Source: JAYZDB01 sp036338025 (lineage in GTDB: Bacteria > Planctomycetota > UBA1135 > UBA2386). Taken from it: DNA of 32,015 nt. Below, in pieces: positions 1-8,012 of this stretch. The DNA lies in assembly GCA_036338025.1 (NCBI GenBank), contig JAYZDB010000072.1:1-32015 (forward strand), read 5' to 3'. The translations under genes and the position numbers were made by a program. The notes beneath the pieces are model-generated. The model was not told where the DNA came from. It made no database searches and saw only the letters and a program-made list of their open reading frames with translations. Numbering within the stretch: position 1 is the first letter of the stretch; the number at the start of each line of letters is the position of its first letter.

Positions 1-38
1 TGGTGTGCCCGTTGTTTATCCCCCCACACCCCACGCGT

Positions 39-80
39 GGGCCCCCCGGGGGGGCCCCCCCCCCGCGGGGGCCCCCCCCG
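39..80. repeat. G/C homopolymer low-complexity tract
   Basis: A stretch made almost only of alternating runs of G and C, six to ten bases long, directly preceded by the palindrome CCACGCGTGG (31-40). The runs can pair with each other in several registers. It lies downstream of the minus-strand tRNA gene, so it could act as a strong hairpin in that transcript, but no T-run follows. Sequencing or assembly error in the run lengths is also possible. Confidence 0.6.
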
Positions 81-183
81 CTTCGTTTCCGGGGCGCTCG
101 GCCTTGGAGCATCCGGGAATGTCCCCGGCGGCGTGGAACCGGGTAGATTCCGACTGACTGCCCCCTCGACCGCTGATGGTGAA

Positions 184-259
184 TGGTGGAGACGAGGGGA
201 GTCGAACCCCTGACCTTTGCATTGCGAACGCAACGCTCTACCAACTGAGCTACGTCCCC
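184..259 (-). tRNA. tRNA-Ala (anticodon CGC)
   Basis: Read on the minus strand this is a complete 76-nt cloverleaf. The acceptor stem is GGGGACG/CGTCTCC and carries the G3-U70 wobble pair that is the identity element of alanine tRNAs. The D-arm is GCTC-AGTTGGTA-GAGC. The anticodon stem TTGCG/TGCAA carries the loop TTCGCAA, which gives anticodon CGC (codon GCG). The T-arm holds GGTTCGACTCC, the discriminator base is A73, and the 3' CCA is encoded in the DNA. No second tRNA is adjacent. Amino-acid identity is secure from both anticodon and G3-U70. Confidence 0.96.
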
Positions 260-979
260 AGGTATTGGAGCGGGGACGATACCACGCGATTTCTGGGGTT
301 GGAAGGCACCAATGGGGCCAGGCGCCGGGTCTACCGGTTAGCTCACACCGCAGGGTAAGCACGCTCTCGTCGCGCCGGTGCAACAGGGTGTTGCATTTCG
401 CGGCACACTACGGTGGTACAACGAGACCGAACGCCACGCACATCGAACAGAAAGTCTGAATCCACGCAGCACCGCTCCCAAATCGCAAGTCGGTAGAGGA
501 CTCACAAGCCCGATCTCAACAGGCAATCCGACACCCCCCAGAAATCAAACGCTGGCAACCAACCGAAAAACTCGCGAGGTAATTCGCTCATTTTGCAGCC
601 ATCACATCCCGAGTGACTCGGGATCGAGTTCCTGCTGCAAGGCCCGTATGTCGCCGTCATTGCTCGTGTAGCGGGAACATCGATGGAATCGACGGTCGGA
701 AGAACTCGACCGAATGGCATTTCCCTGAGAAAGGCCCAAAAGATCTGAACGCCAGAATTCCGATGAGATCGGAGGGCCGCACACCAACGGCTCCAGCAAA
801 CACAAGATCCGGTACCTCAGAAGGGCCGCTCAGGAACTACGGGGCTAGTTGCTAGCTCTGCAGATCCATGTGGCCTGGCGGTGTCGGCTTACAGATTAGT
901 AACAGCAAGGGGAAATTCGAGGGCATGCATGTGTATGACCCCGAACCACAGCACTTAGGCGACTGGGAGAGATACTAGG
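260..979. other. 720-bp intergenic region without a convincing gene
   Basis: Open frames here are short, lack ribosome binding sites and resemble no protein I know. The stretch presumably holds the tRNA promoter (minus strand, close to 260) and the leader of the HU gene (plus strand, towards 979). The only clear structure is a perfect 19-nt palindrome at 606-624, plus a small inverted repeat GCTAG-TTG-CTAGC near 844. Base composition is less GC-rich than in the flanking genes. A non-coding RNA cannot be excluded. Confidence 0.5.
606..624. promoter_or_regulatory. perfect 9-bp inverted repeat, possible operator
   Basis: ATCCCGAGT and ACTCGGGAT flank a single central G, giving a perfect two-fold symmetric 19-mer. 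No T-run follows on either strand, so it is more like a protein-binding site or RNA hairpin than an intrinsic terminator. It lies about 355 bp upstream of the HU start codon. Confidence 0.35.
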
Positions 980-1438
980 ATGACCCGTCTTACGAACAAC
1001 AACACCAATGTGAATCAGGTTGACCAGAACAGGGACAACCAAACCGAAGCGCAGATCACGGGCACCGGCCCCGAAGCTGCTGCCAAGGACTCGTTTGCCC
1101 GTCAGGCCAACAAGGGCATTCTGTCCGAGGCCGTCGCGCGGGAACTCAACGTTCCTCGCCGCACCGCATCACGCGTGCTCGACGCCGTCCTGGACTCCAT
1201 CCAGGATCTTCTGCGCACGCGCAGCAAGGTAGCGGTGAAGGGCTTCGGCACTTTCGAGCGCCGTATCCGCAAGGGCCGTGCCTACAAGCACCCCCTCACC
1301 GGTAAGAGCATCGATGTCGCCGACAAGGAGACCATCATGTTCAAGCCGAGCAACCAGCTGATCACCTCGACGAAGACCGGCGCTGCCGCCCGTCCGAGCA
1401 AGAACACTTCCCCGGACGACATTCTGTTCCAGGGCTGA
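980..1438 (+). CDS. HU/IHF-family DNA-binding protein with N- and C-terminal tails
   Basis: Nucleoid-associated protein of the HU/IHF family, expected to bind and bend DNA as a dimer. The core spans about residues 46-133: a helical dimerisation part, then the beta-arm signature GFGTFERR followed by HPLTGK, whose proline corresponds to the intercalating arm residue. The protein has 152 residues against about 90 for a standard HU. The extra length is an Asn/Gln/Thr-rich N-terminal tail of about 45 residues and a C-terminal tail of about 20. The ATG at 980 follows GGGAGAG with usable spacing and is the first in frame. The gene stands alone and is closed by a strong terminator. Family is secure. 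Whether the tails are disordered or bind partners is unknown. Confidence 0.93.
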   Translation: MTRLTNNNTNVNQVDQNRDNQTEAQITGTGPEAAAKDSFARQANKGILSEAVARELNVPRRTASRVLDAVLDSIQDLLRTRSKVAVKGFGTFERRIRKGRAYKHPLTGKSIDVADKETIMFKPSNQLITSTKTGAAARPSKNTSPDDILFQG

Positions 1439-1463
1439 TCGGAATACCCCGATCGGAAGGAGC

Positions 1464-1517
1464 CAGGGCCTAGACCCCGCGGATTTCCGCGGCTGGTACT
1501 AGGCCCTGTTCTCTTTT
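1464..1517 (+). terminator. compound-hairpin intrinsic terminator after the HU gene
   Basis: Outer arms CAGGGCCTAG (1464-1473) and CTAGGCCCTG (1499-1508) enclose ACC/GGT and a CCGCGG-ATTT-CCGCGG inner hairpin. This makes about 19 base pairs with two tiny bulges. The tail TTCTCTTTT follows immediately. It ends only about 20 bp before the start codon of the next gene, leaving hardly any room for a separate promoter. Confidence 0.88.
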
Positions 1518-1538
1518 GAGAGGTATCCTCACGAACCC

Positions 1539-2474
1539 GTGCCAGGATCTGAAACAAAGACCTTCGTCGCCGCCTGCGCCCAGATCAATGTCGATTCCGG
1601 CAATGTCTCGGCGAACCTCGAGGCAGCCACCGCCGCAGTCCGCGCCGCTGCCAAGCGCGAGGCCGAGCTGATCGTGTTGCCAGAGATGTGGCCAACGTCG
1701 CTCGTTGCGGATCCTACGGTCTCCCTGATCCGGGAATCTCGTGAAGCGGAACGCTCGATGACACGTCTCTCCGAAGAACTCGGCGTGATGGTTGTCGGCA
1801 GTGGTCTCGAAGAGGAACGTGGGAACTTCTTCAACCGCTGCTGCATCTCGGATCAGGGCAAGGTGATCGCCACCTACCGCAAGATGCATCTGTTTTCGCC
1901 CAATTCCGAACATCGCCAGATGAGTCCAGGCACGTCGGCGACGTTTGTCGATACGAGGTTGGGCCGAATCGGTCTGGCGATCTGCTACGACATCCGGTTC
2001 CCAGAACTGATCCGCTACTACTTCCACCAAGGCGTGCAACTGCTGGTGGTACCTGCACAGTGGCCGGAAACGCGATCTGATCATTGGCGAAACCTGACAC
2101 GGGCGCGCGCCATCGAAAACCAGATGTTCGTCATCGGTTGCAACCGCACCGGCACCGAGGAGTCGATGCGCAATGGCGAGTTGCTAGCCTTCCCTGGCGA
2201 CAGCAGGATCGTCAACCCAATGGGTGACATCATCGGCAAGGGTGAGGGCGAGAACGAGCCCACCCTGGCCGAGATCGAATTGCGCCGCTGTCGCGCGATG
2301 CAGCGGATCCTGCCGATCCACAAGGACCGCCAGCCCAAGGTCTACCGCGAACTCTGGCAGGCAATCTGGGACAACCCGGAGGAGCCTGTGATGCCCATGG
2401 TGCCAACGATCGAGACTTCATCCCCCGAACCCGAGCCGCCGAACGAATCCGAACCAGACCCGGCAAGCTCCTGA
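1539..2474 (+). CDS. carbon-nitrogen hydrolase (nitrilase superfamily amidase)
   Basis: Cytoplasmic amidase of the nitrilase/omega-amidase superfamily, which hydrolyses non-peptide C-N bonds through a Glu-Lys-Cys triad. All three catalytic residues are visible: E49 in LPEMW, K115 in YRKMHLF and C149 in AICYDIRFPE. Length is 311 residues, slightly above the 260-280 usual for this branch. The excess is a Pro/Glu/Ser-rich tail after about residue 285. The start is a GTG at 1539; the first in-frame ATG would be M50, which follows E49 and would remove the catalytic glutamate. A weak GAGAGG lies 15 bases upstream. The gene starts about 20 bp after the HU terminator and faces a convergent dehydrogenase gene 22 bp past its stop. 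The substrate cannot be told; omega-amidase or a Nit1/Nit2-like role is plausible. Confidence 0.9.
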   Translation: MPGSETKTFVAACAQINVDSGNVSANLEAATAAVRAAAKREAELIVLPEMWPTSLVADPTVSLIRESREAERSMTRLSEELGVMVVGSGLEEERGNFFNRCCISDQGKVIATYRKMHLFSPNSEHRQMSPGTSATFVDTRLGRIGLAICYDIRFPELIRYYFHQGVQLLVVPAQWPETRSDHWRNLTRARAIENQMFVIGCNRTGTEESMRNGELLAFPGDSRIVNPMGDIIGKGEGENEPTLAEIELRRCRAMQRILPIHKDRQPKVYRELWQAIWDNPEEPVMPMVPTIETSSPEPEPPNESEPDPASS

Positions 2475-2496
2475 CCTTTCGTGTCGGCCTTCGCGC

Positions 2497-3789
2497 CTAC
2501 TTTTCGGGCGCCCGGACCAGGCGGCTGATCCTACCGCCATCGTAGCGCAGAAGGAGAACCTCCCCCGACACCGTCTCGCCGAACGAGGCCACCGCACCCG
2601 CCCGCCGCATCAGCTGGGTCACCTGGTGCTTGCCACCCTTGCGATCCTCGGCGACACACCACAAGCGTCCCGTCTGGTAATCGGCGTATACGAACTTACC
2701 GCGTAATTCGGGCAGGTCAGAGCCGCGGTATACATAGCCGCCAGTCACCGACACACCCTCGCGATGGTGATATTCGGCGACCGGATCAATCATGCCAGCC
2801 TGGCTTCGGTCATCGCCTGTCGACGTCCCGTCCGCACCCGCAGCAACTGGCTTCCTGGGTGGAAAGGGATGCAGACCCTCGCGCTTGTTCCAGCCGTAGT
2901 TGCCACCCTTGACCACGCGGTCGACTTCCTCCCACAGGTTTTGACCGACATCGGCACACCACAGATCTCCGGTGTCCCGGTCAAAGCTGATCCGCCAAGG
3001 GTTGCGTAGACCGTACGCCCAAATCTCACCGCGCGCCTTGTCCCGATCGACGAAAGGGTTGTCGGACGGCACCTTGTAAGGTTGCTCTACGGACGCACCG
3101 CGAACATCGATTCGCAAGATAGACCCGAGGACGTTGGAGAGGTCTTGTCCGGCTTTCAACGGATCGTTGGCCGCCCCTCCATCCCCTAGCACGACGTAGA
3201 GCATCTGGTCAGGACCAAACACGATGGTGCCGCCGTTGTGGTTGCCATACGGCTGATTCACCCGCAGGATCGCCAACTCCGAATTGACCACCGCGATGCG
3301 TTGTTCACCATGCATGGCCGTTGCCAAACGCGACACGACACTCGCACGCGTAGGGACTTTGGACTCCTTGCCTCGGCGCCGAATCGTCCGCTGACCCGTC
3401 TTGATCGAGTAGTAGATGTAGACAAATCCATTCGCGTCAAACTCGGGATCAAAGGCAAAACCCAACAGGCCCTCTTCGTTGTGACCACCGGATCGCGGAC
3501 TGAGTGTCTGGCTGCGCCAATCTAGAAACAGCTCACGGCCACTCTTGTCGCCGCCGCGCGGAATACGAAAGATGCGGCCGTACTGCTCGACGAGGTAGTA
3601 GACCGCCGGATCTCCTTTGTGGTGGTCAATGTAGATCGGCCGGTCGAACTCCGCCTGGGACGGGAAGGCGTCCACCAGCGCGTAGCGCTCAGCTTGGGTC
3701 TTTGGGGTCTGCGCAAGGCTGATGCTGGCCAGCGCGATCGTGACGAGCGAGGCGTGAGTCAGAGTGTTGTTCACGAGGAGCATTCTCAT
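2497..3789 (-). CDS. secreted PQQ-type sugar dehydrogenase (glucose/sorbosone dehydrogenase family)
   Basis: Exported six-bladed beta-propeller of the soluble aldose sugar dehydrogenase family, which oxidises sugars with pyrroloquinoline quinone. An N-terminal signal peptide is visible (R2, hydrophobic run from about residue 13, ALAS-type end near 26). Family marks are GLLGFAFDP, the catalytic-type histidine H184 in NHNGGTIVFGPD, VLGDGGAANDP, GLRNPWRISFD, ADVGQN and NYGWN, then a late VTGGYVYRG blade. The start chosen is the ATG at 3789, giving 430 residues. The open frame extends further upstream, but that extension lies inside the neighbouring gene and is not propeller sequence. No PQQ biosynthesis genes are in the window. 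Other members of this propeller family do not act on glucose, so the substrate is open. Confidence 0.88.
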   Translation of the reverse strand: MRMLLVNNTLTHASLVTIALASISLAQTPKTQAERYALVDAFPSQAEFDRPIYIDHHKGDPAVYYLVEQYGRIFRIPRGGDKSGRELFLDWRSQTLSPRSGGHNEEGLLGFAFDPEFDANGFVYIYYSIKTGQRTIRRRGKESKVPTRASVVSRLATAMHGEQRIAVVNSELAILRVNQPYGNHNGGTIVFGPDQMLYVVLGDGGAANDPLKAGQDLSNVLGSILRIDVRGASVEQPYKVPSDNPFVDRDKARGEIWAYGLRNPWRISFDRDTGDLWCADVGQNLWEEVDRVVKGGNYGWNKREGLHPFPPRKPVAAGADGTSTGDDRSQAGMIDPVAEYHHREGVSVTGGYVYRGSDLPELRGKFVYADYQTGRLWCVAEDRKGGKHQVTQLMRRAGAVASFGETVSGEVLLLRYDGGRISRLVRAPEK

Positions 3790-3837
3790 GCCCCCGAGAC
3801 TGGATGAGAACACAGGCGTCCGATAGAAAGACGGGAA

Positions 3838-4590
3838 ATGATCCGCATCGACTCTCTTCGCAAGACCTACGGCGACCTGGTAGCCGTCCGGAATCTCAGC
3901 TTCCAGGTTCCCAAGGGGGAGATCCTGGCACTCCTGGGCCCCAACGGCGCCGGCAAGACCACGACCGTGTCCTGCATCGTCGGACTCGCGAAGCAGGATT
4001 CCGGCACCATCGAGATCGACGGTCTGGACGCGGATGCCAACCCGGTCGAGGTACGCCGTCGCGTGGCGTACGTGCCAGAGGTTGCCAACCTCTACGACAC
4101 ACTGACTCCGGATGAGTATCTCAAGCTGCGCGGCCGACTCTTCGAGATGCAAGAATCGGCGATCCAGGCTGGCACCCTGCGCCTGCTGGACGGGTTTGGC
4201 ATTCTGGATCGGCAACACGACCCAATGGTCGGTTTCTCGAAGGGCATGATGCAGAAGGTCGTGCTGGCGAGCGCTCTGCTCACCGACCCAAGGGTCCTGG
4301 TGCTCGACGAGCCCCTCTCAGGCCTCGACGTCGAAACCACCCTGATCCTCAAGGAAGTCATCCGCGAATTCGCCCAGCGGGGCGGAGCGGTGCTGTACTG
4401 CAGCCACATGCTGGACGTCGTGGAAACCCTCGCCGACCGGATCGCGATCCTGGCCGCCGGAGAACTCGTCGCCCTCGATACGATGGCGGCGCTGCGCTCC
4501 GGACAGGACAACCAGCGGCTCGAGGAGATCTTCCAGGAACTGACATCGGCCTCTGACCCGGTCGCACGGGCCCGCAACATCCTCGGCTAG
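3838..4590 (+). CDS. ABC transporter ATP-binding protein (ABC-2 export type)
   Basis: ATPase subunit of an ABC-2 type exporter, located at the inner face of the membrane. The 250-residue protein shows the Walker A motif GPNGAGKTT (34-42), a degenerate signature motif FSKGMMQK near residue 132 in place of LSGGQ, and Walker B VLVLDEPLSGLD near 153. The SKGM-type signature is common among ABC-2 drug and lipid exporters. The ATG at 3838 follows AGAAAGACGGG. No permease gene is adjacent. The nearest candidate membrane partner is the polytopic protein at 26228-27742, which is only a guess. The gene is divergent from the sugar dehydrogenase (48 bp apart), and a lipoprotein gene follows 45 bp downstream on the same strand. 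Confidence 0.93.
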   Translation: MIRIDSLRKTYGDLVAVRNLSFQVPKGEILALLGPNGAGKTTTVSCIVGLAKQDSGTIEIDGLDADANPVEVRRRVAYVPEVANLYDTLTPDEYLKLRGRLFEMQESAIQAGTLRLLDGFGILDRQHDPMVGFSKGMMQKVVLASALLTDPRVLVLDEPLSGLDVETTLILKEVIREFAQRGGAVLYCSHMLDVVETLADRIAILAAGELVALDTMAALRSGQDNQRLEEIFQELTSASDPVARARNILG

Positions 4591-4635
4591 CATTCTCAGG
4601 TCTGGGTTCAGGCTTGTGCCAATCTGGTCGATGAC

Positions 4636-5136
4636 ATGGGGGTGACACGACACAAGGCATGGATGGCATGGATCGGACTGTGGCTGGTAGCCGGCTGCAG
4701 CACTGACCGATCCGGCGAGAACCTCGCCCAGCAACGGTTCGAGGCGTTCCAGACCGCTCTGATGCAGCGGGACCGGACTGCCCTGCAGGACCTCGTCTGC
4801 TCCGACGCCCGGCCAGCGATCCGTGCGCTGTGCCTCGAGAATCGGGACGGCCAGCAAGCCCTACGGGTGACGGGAGTCAGCAAGCGCCAGTACGAATACC
4901 TCGTTCACGTCGCAGACCCCGCAACCAGCGGCCCGGCCTCCCACTTCGTGCTGACCATGGAGGACGGCGTGATGCGGGTCGATCTACGCGCCACCTACCG
5001 GGACCACTCGTTGGAGAAGCGGCGATTCCTTGCTGAGAAACGATTTGTTCCGCAACGGCTCTCGCCCGAACAGATCAAGCGGGCCAGGGTAGTTCATTCC
5101 TCCCAGGCGGGCCCTGCTGCTTCAGCAGGACGCTAG
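4636..5136 (+). CDS. predicted lipoprotein of unknown function
   Basis: A 166-residue protein I do not recognise. The N-terminus is a lipoprotein signal peptide: basic residues at R5 and K7, a Trp/Leu-rich core and the lipobox VAGC with C21 as the predicted lipidated cysteine. The rest is a mixed alpha/beta sequence starting with a helix of about residues 27-50 (QRFEAFQTALMQRD) and ending in a basic, Ala/Gly-rich tail. The helix followed by strands with a FVLTMEDG segment is compatible with an NTF2/SnoaL-like fold, but that is a guess. It lies 45 bp after the ABC ATPase on the same strand and could be cotranscribed with it. Confidence 0.75.
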   Translation: MGVTRHKAWMAWIGLWLVAGCSTDRSGENLAQQRFEAFQTALMQRDRTALQDLVCSDARPAIRALCLENRDGQQALRVTGVSKRQYEYLVHVADPATSGPASHFVLTMEDGVMRVDLRATYRDHSLEKRRFLAEKRFVPQRLSPEQIKRARVVHSSQAGPAASAGR

Positions 5137-5216
5137 GTTGGCAAGTTTGTGATCGAAGTTGTCGTCCCGCGGACTAAGTTACGTAGCCGCTGACTTCTCT
5201 CGATTCGAACGCTGCC

Positions 5217-6146
5217 ATGCCTGACGTCCTCAAGACCCTCATCCTCGGTACCGGCCCCGCTGGCTACACGGCTGCCATCTACACCGCCCGCGCCAACATG
5301 GCACCGGTGATCCTGGCCGGCGAGCAGCCCGGGGGACAACTGACCATCACCACGGACGTCGAGAACTACCCGGGGTTTCCTGACGGTGTGATGGGTCCTG
5401 AAATGATGGAGATGTTCAAGGCCCAGGCTGTGCGGTTCGGGACCACGGTCATCCAAGAACACGCCAACGAAGTTGATTTGAGCGAACGGCCCTTCACGGT
5501 CCGGACGACAGCTGGCAATGAGTACAAATGCGAGACGCTGATCATCAGCACCGGCGCATCGGCCAAGTACCTCGGGCTGCCAAACGAAACTGCGCTGCAA
5601 GGCCGCGGAGTATCTGCCTGCGCGACTTGCGACGGGTTCTTCTTTAAGGACAAAGTCGTCTACATCGTCGGCGGCGGTGACTCAGCCTGCGAGGAGGCGA
5701 CGTTCTTGACCAAGTTCGCGAGCGAAGTACACATGATCGTCCGCCGTGACGTGCTACGGGCGAGCAAGATCATGGCGGCCCGAGCACTCGAGAATCCGAA
5801 GATCACCGTGCACTGGAATACCTCGATCACCGACGTACTCGGGATCGATGAGGGCAAGGTCACGGGCGTCGAGATCACCGATACAAAGACCGGTGAGAAG
5901 AGCGAGGCTTCGGCAGATGGGCTGTTCCTGGCGATCGGCCACACACCCAACACGCAGATCTTCGAAGGCCAACTCAAGATGGACGAAGTCGGCTACCTGA
6001 TCACAATGCCCGATCGCACCGCCACCGAAGTCCCCGGGGTATTCGCCTGTGGTGACTGCCAGGACAGCTTCTACCGACAAGCGGTTACCGCCGCCGGAAC
6101 CGGTTGCGCATCCGCAATCGAGGCCGAGAGGTTCCTGGAAGGCTAG
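5217..6146 (+). CDS. trxB: thioredoxin reductase
   Basis: Low-molecular-weight NADPH-dependent thioredoxin reductase, a cytoplasmic FAD enzyme that keeps thioredoxin reduced. Domains in order: FAD-binding GTGPAGYTAAIYTARA near residues 11-26, the redox-active CATC (C135 and C138) in SACATCDG, NADPH-binding GGGDSACEEA, and the C-terminal FAD motif FACGDCQD. At 309 residues it has the standard length. The ATG at 5217 is the natural start, one residue before the FAD fold begins. No thioredoxin gene is adjacent. Its stop codon lies a single base from the stop of the convergent amidohydrolase gene, so the two transcripts must overlap or share a terminator inside coding sequence. Confidence 0.96.
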   Translation: MPDVLKTLILGTGPAGYTAAIYTARANMAPVILAGEQPGGQLTITTDVENYPGFPDGVMGPEMMEMFKAQAVRFGTTVIQEHANEVDLSERPFTVRTTAGNEYKCETLIISTGASAKYLGLPNETALQGRGVSACATCDGFFFKDKVVYIVGGGDSACEEATFLTKFASEVHMIVRRDVLRASKIMAARALENPKITVHWNTSITDVLGIDEGKVTGVEITDTKTGEKSEASADGLFLAIGHTPNTQIFEGQLKMDEVGYLITMPDRTATEVPGVFACGDCQDSFYRQAVTAAGTGCASAIEAERFLEG

Positions 6147-6147
6147 A

Positions 6148-7857
6148 CTACTTCGCCTGGTAGCGGACCTTGCCACCAAGGATCGTGTAGAGCACCTTGG
6201 TGGTCGGAATGTCCTTCTCGGCGCAGGTCATCAGGTTACGGGACAAAACCACGACGTCGGCCAACTTGCCTGGCGTGAGGGTGCCCTTGATGTCCTCCTC
6301 GAAAGCCGCCTTGGCGGCATGCACTGTGTAGGACCTCAGGGCTTCCATGCGGCTCATGCGCTGCTTGTGGAAGAAGACGCTGCCGTCCTTCAAGCGACGA
6401 GACACCGTCGAATAAAACGAGGCGATCGGGCTGATGTTCTCCACCGGGGCGTCGGTTCCGTTGGTGACCAGGGCCCCAGTCTGCATCAGATCCTGCCAGA
6501 CATATGCGCCGGTACGGGCCCGTTCCTCGCCCAAACGCGCCAACACGTAAATGGCATCCGAGGTGCAGTGCACTCCCTGCATCGAGGCGATGATACCTAG
6601 CTTCCCGAACCGCGGCACGTCGTCTGGGTGGATGTGCTGGGCGTGCTCGATCCGCCAACGCAGATCTTTCTTCGCCGGGTTGGCCCGGAACTGCTTCTCA
6701 AAGATGTCGAGTACCTCGCGGTTCGCACGGTCACCAATCGCGTGCACGCAGGCCTGAAAATCGTGCTTCATCGCCAACCGCGCCATCTCGGTCACGTTCT
6801 TCACGGTCGAAGTCTCGAGTCCCCTACTACTCTTCAGATCGTCATAGGGCTCGAGCAACCATGCGCCACGCGGGCCGAGAGCGCCGTCGATGCTGCGCTT
6901 GACCGCACGCACCGTCAGGTGGTTGTTGCCGTGCCCGATCATCCGATAGTCAGCCATCTTGCTGGCAAGCAGCCGGTTGCTGCTGCGGATCATCACCCAC
7001 AAGCGTGTGTGCAGCTCGCCCTTGTCGACCATCTCCCTGAACATGTCGATGGTACCAAAGCCCGAACCGGCATCTTGGAAACTCGTGACGCCATTCGACA
7101 GGCATGCATCGTCGGCCAGCTTGATCGTCTGTCGCAGTGCCGCTCGCACGTCTGCCCGGCTCCTACGGATGTTGCCACTTCGGCGCGCCCGACTGACCAG
7201 GCCAGTCGCGTTCTCCCGAAAGACCCCGATCGGCCGGCCGCCTTCGTCACGCAGGATCTCACCGCCTTTCGGGTCTTTGGTCTTGGAATCGACCCCGGCT
7301 AGATCCATCGCCTTGGCGTTGAAGAACGAGGCGTGTCCGCTGGCGTGTGTCAACATCACCGGGTTGTTCGGCGACACCGCGCTGAGCGTGTCGTGCGCAG
7401 GAAACCCTTCGACGCCGCCAGGCGGCACCCGGTCCCATTTCTCCTGGTGCCATCCGCGGCCCAGAATCCACTCGCCCGGTCGGGCCTGCGCGACCGCAGC
7501 TGCCACCATCGCAACGACCTCCTGCCAGTTCTTGACATGCATCAGGTCAAGCCGCTGCATCGCGTCGCCCACGCCAGTGAAGTGCCCATGGCCCTCGATA
7601 AATCCGGGCATCGCCATCTTGCCATTGAGATCGAGGATCTTGGTCGAATCAACGATGTAGCGAGCGACCTCCGAGTCGGTGCCAGCCGCCAAGATGCGAT
7701 CACCTCGGATAGCGAGAGCATCGACGGTGCCGAGGTCCGGATCGACGGTGACGATCTTGCCGTTGCGAAGTACCAGGTCGGCGGTCGCCTTCTCGACCTG
7801 GCCCTGGCCGGTCAGGAGCGTGCTGCACAGGATTGCCGAGAGCGGGATGCGGATCAT
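6148..7857 (-). CDS. secreted YtcJ-like amidohydrolase
   Basis: Metal-dependent hydrolase of the amidohydrolase superfamily, YtcJ/amidohydrolase-3 branch. These enzymes hydrolyse amide, ester or ring C-N bonds with one or two metals held in a TIM barrel. Visible are the N-terminal small beta domain (VLRNGKIVTVDP), the first metal motif GHGHFTG with H90 and H92, the later histidine motifs HAIGDRAN and RIEHAQHI, and the metal-binding aspartate in TNGTDAPVE. Starting at the ATG at 7857 gives 569 residues with a signal-like N-terminus (R3, hydrophobic to about residue 16). An upstream in-frame start at 7965 is possible but would bury this signal. The natural substrate of YtcJ-like proteins is generally unknown. 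Export suggests an extracellular or periplasmic organic substrate. Confidence 0.9.
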   Translation of the reverse strand: MIRIPLSAILCSTLLTGQGQVEKATADLVLRNGKIVTVDPDLGTVDALAIRGDRILAAGTDSEVARYIVDSTKILDLNGKMAMPGFIEGHGHFTGVGDAMQRLDLMHVKNWQEVVAMVAAAVAQARPGEWILGRGWHQEKWDRVPPGGVEGFPAHDTLSAVSPNNPVMLTHASGHASFFNAKAMDLAGVDSKTKDPKGGEILRDEGGRPIGVFRENATGLVSRARRSGNIRRSRADVRAALRQTIKLADDACLSNGVTSFQDAGSGFGTIDMFREMVDKGELHTRLWVMIRSSNRLLASKMADYRMIGHGNNHLTVRAVKRSIDGALGPRGAWLLEPYDDLKSSRGLETSTVKNVTEMARLAMKHDFQACVHAIGDRANREVLDIFEKQFRANPAKKDLRWRIEHAQHIHPDDVPRFGKLGIIASMQGVHCTSDAIYVLARLGEERARTGAYVWQDLMQTGALVTNGTDAPVENISPIASFYSTVSRRLKDGSVFFHKQRMSRMEALRSYTVHAAKAAFEEDIKGTLTPGKLADVVVLSRNLMTCAEKDIPTTKVLYTILGGKVRYQAK

Positions 7858-8012
7858 GGGGCAAATCTCATGTGAAGACCGGTCCGCAAGCAAGGGGCAG
7901 GTGCCGACAGCAGCAGCGAGCGGCCTGCGGGGACCTGCCAAAGCTGGCGTAAGCCCCACCCTCACACCGTGCTACACGGCTTTCATCAGTCGCCGCCCGG
8001 GTCCCGAGAAGA

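Noticed and set aside
378..855. Short open frames (80-97 codons) between the tRNA and the HU gene
   Set aside because: No ribosome binding sites, no recognisable composition, and overlapping frames compete; not supported as genes.
1470..2084. 204-codon minus-strand frame opposite the amidase
   Set aside because: The plus strand encodes a nitrilase with all catalytic residues; the antisense product has no family features.
6049..7875. Several plus-strand frames of 180-233 codons opposite the amidohydrolase
   Set aside because: All lie antisense to conserved metal-binding motifs of a well-supported gene.
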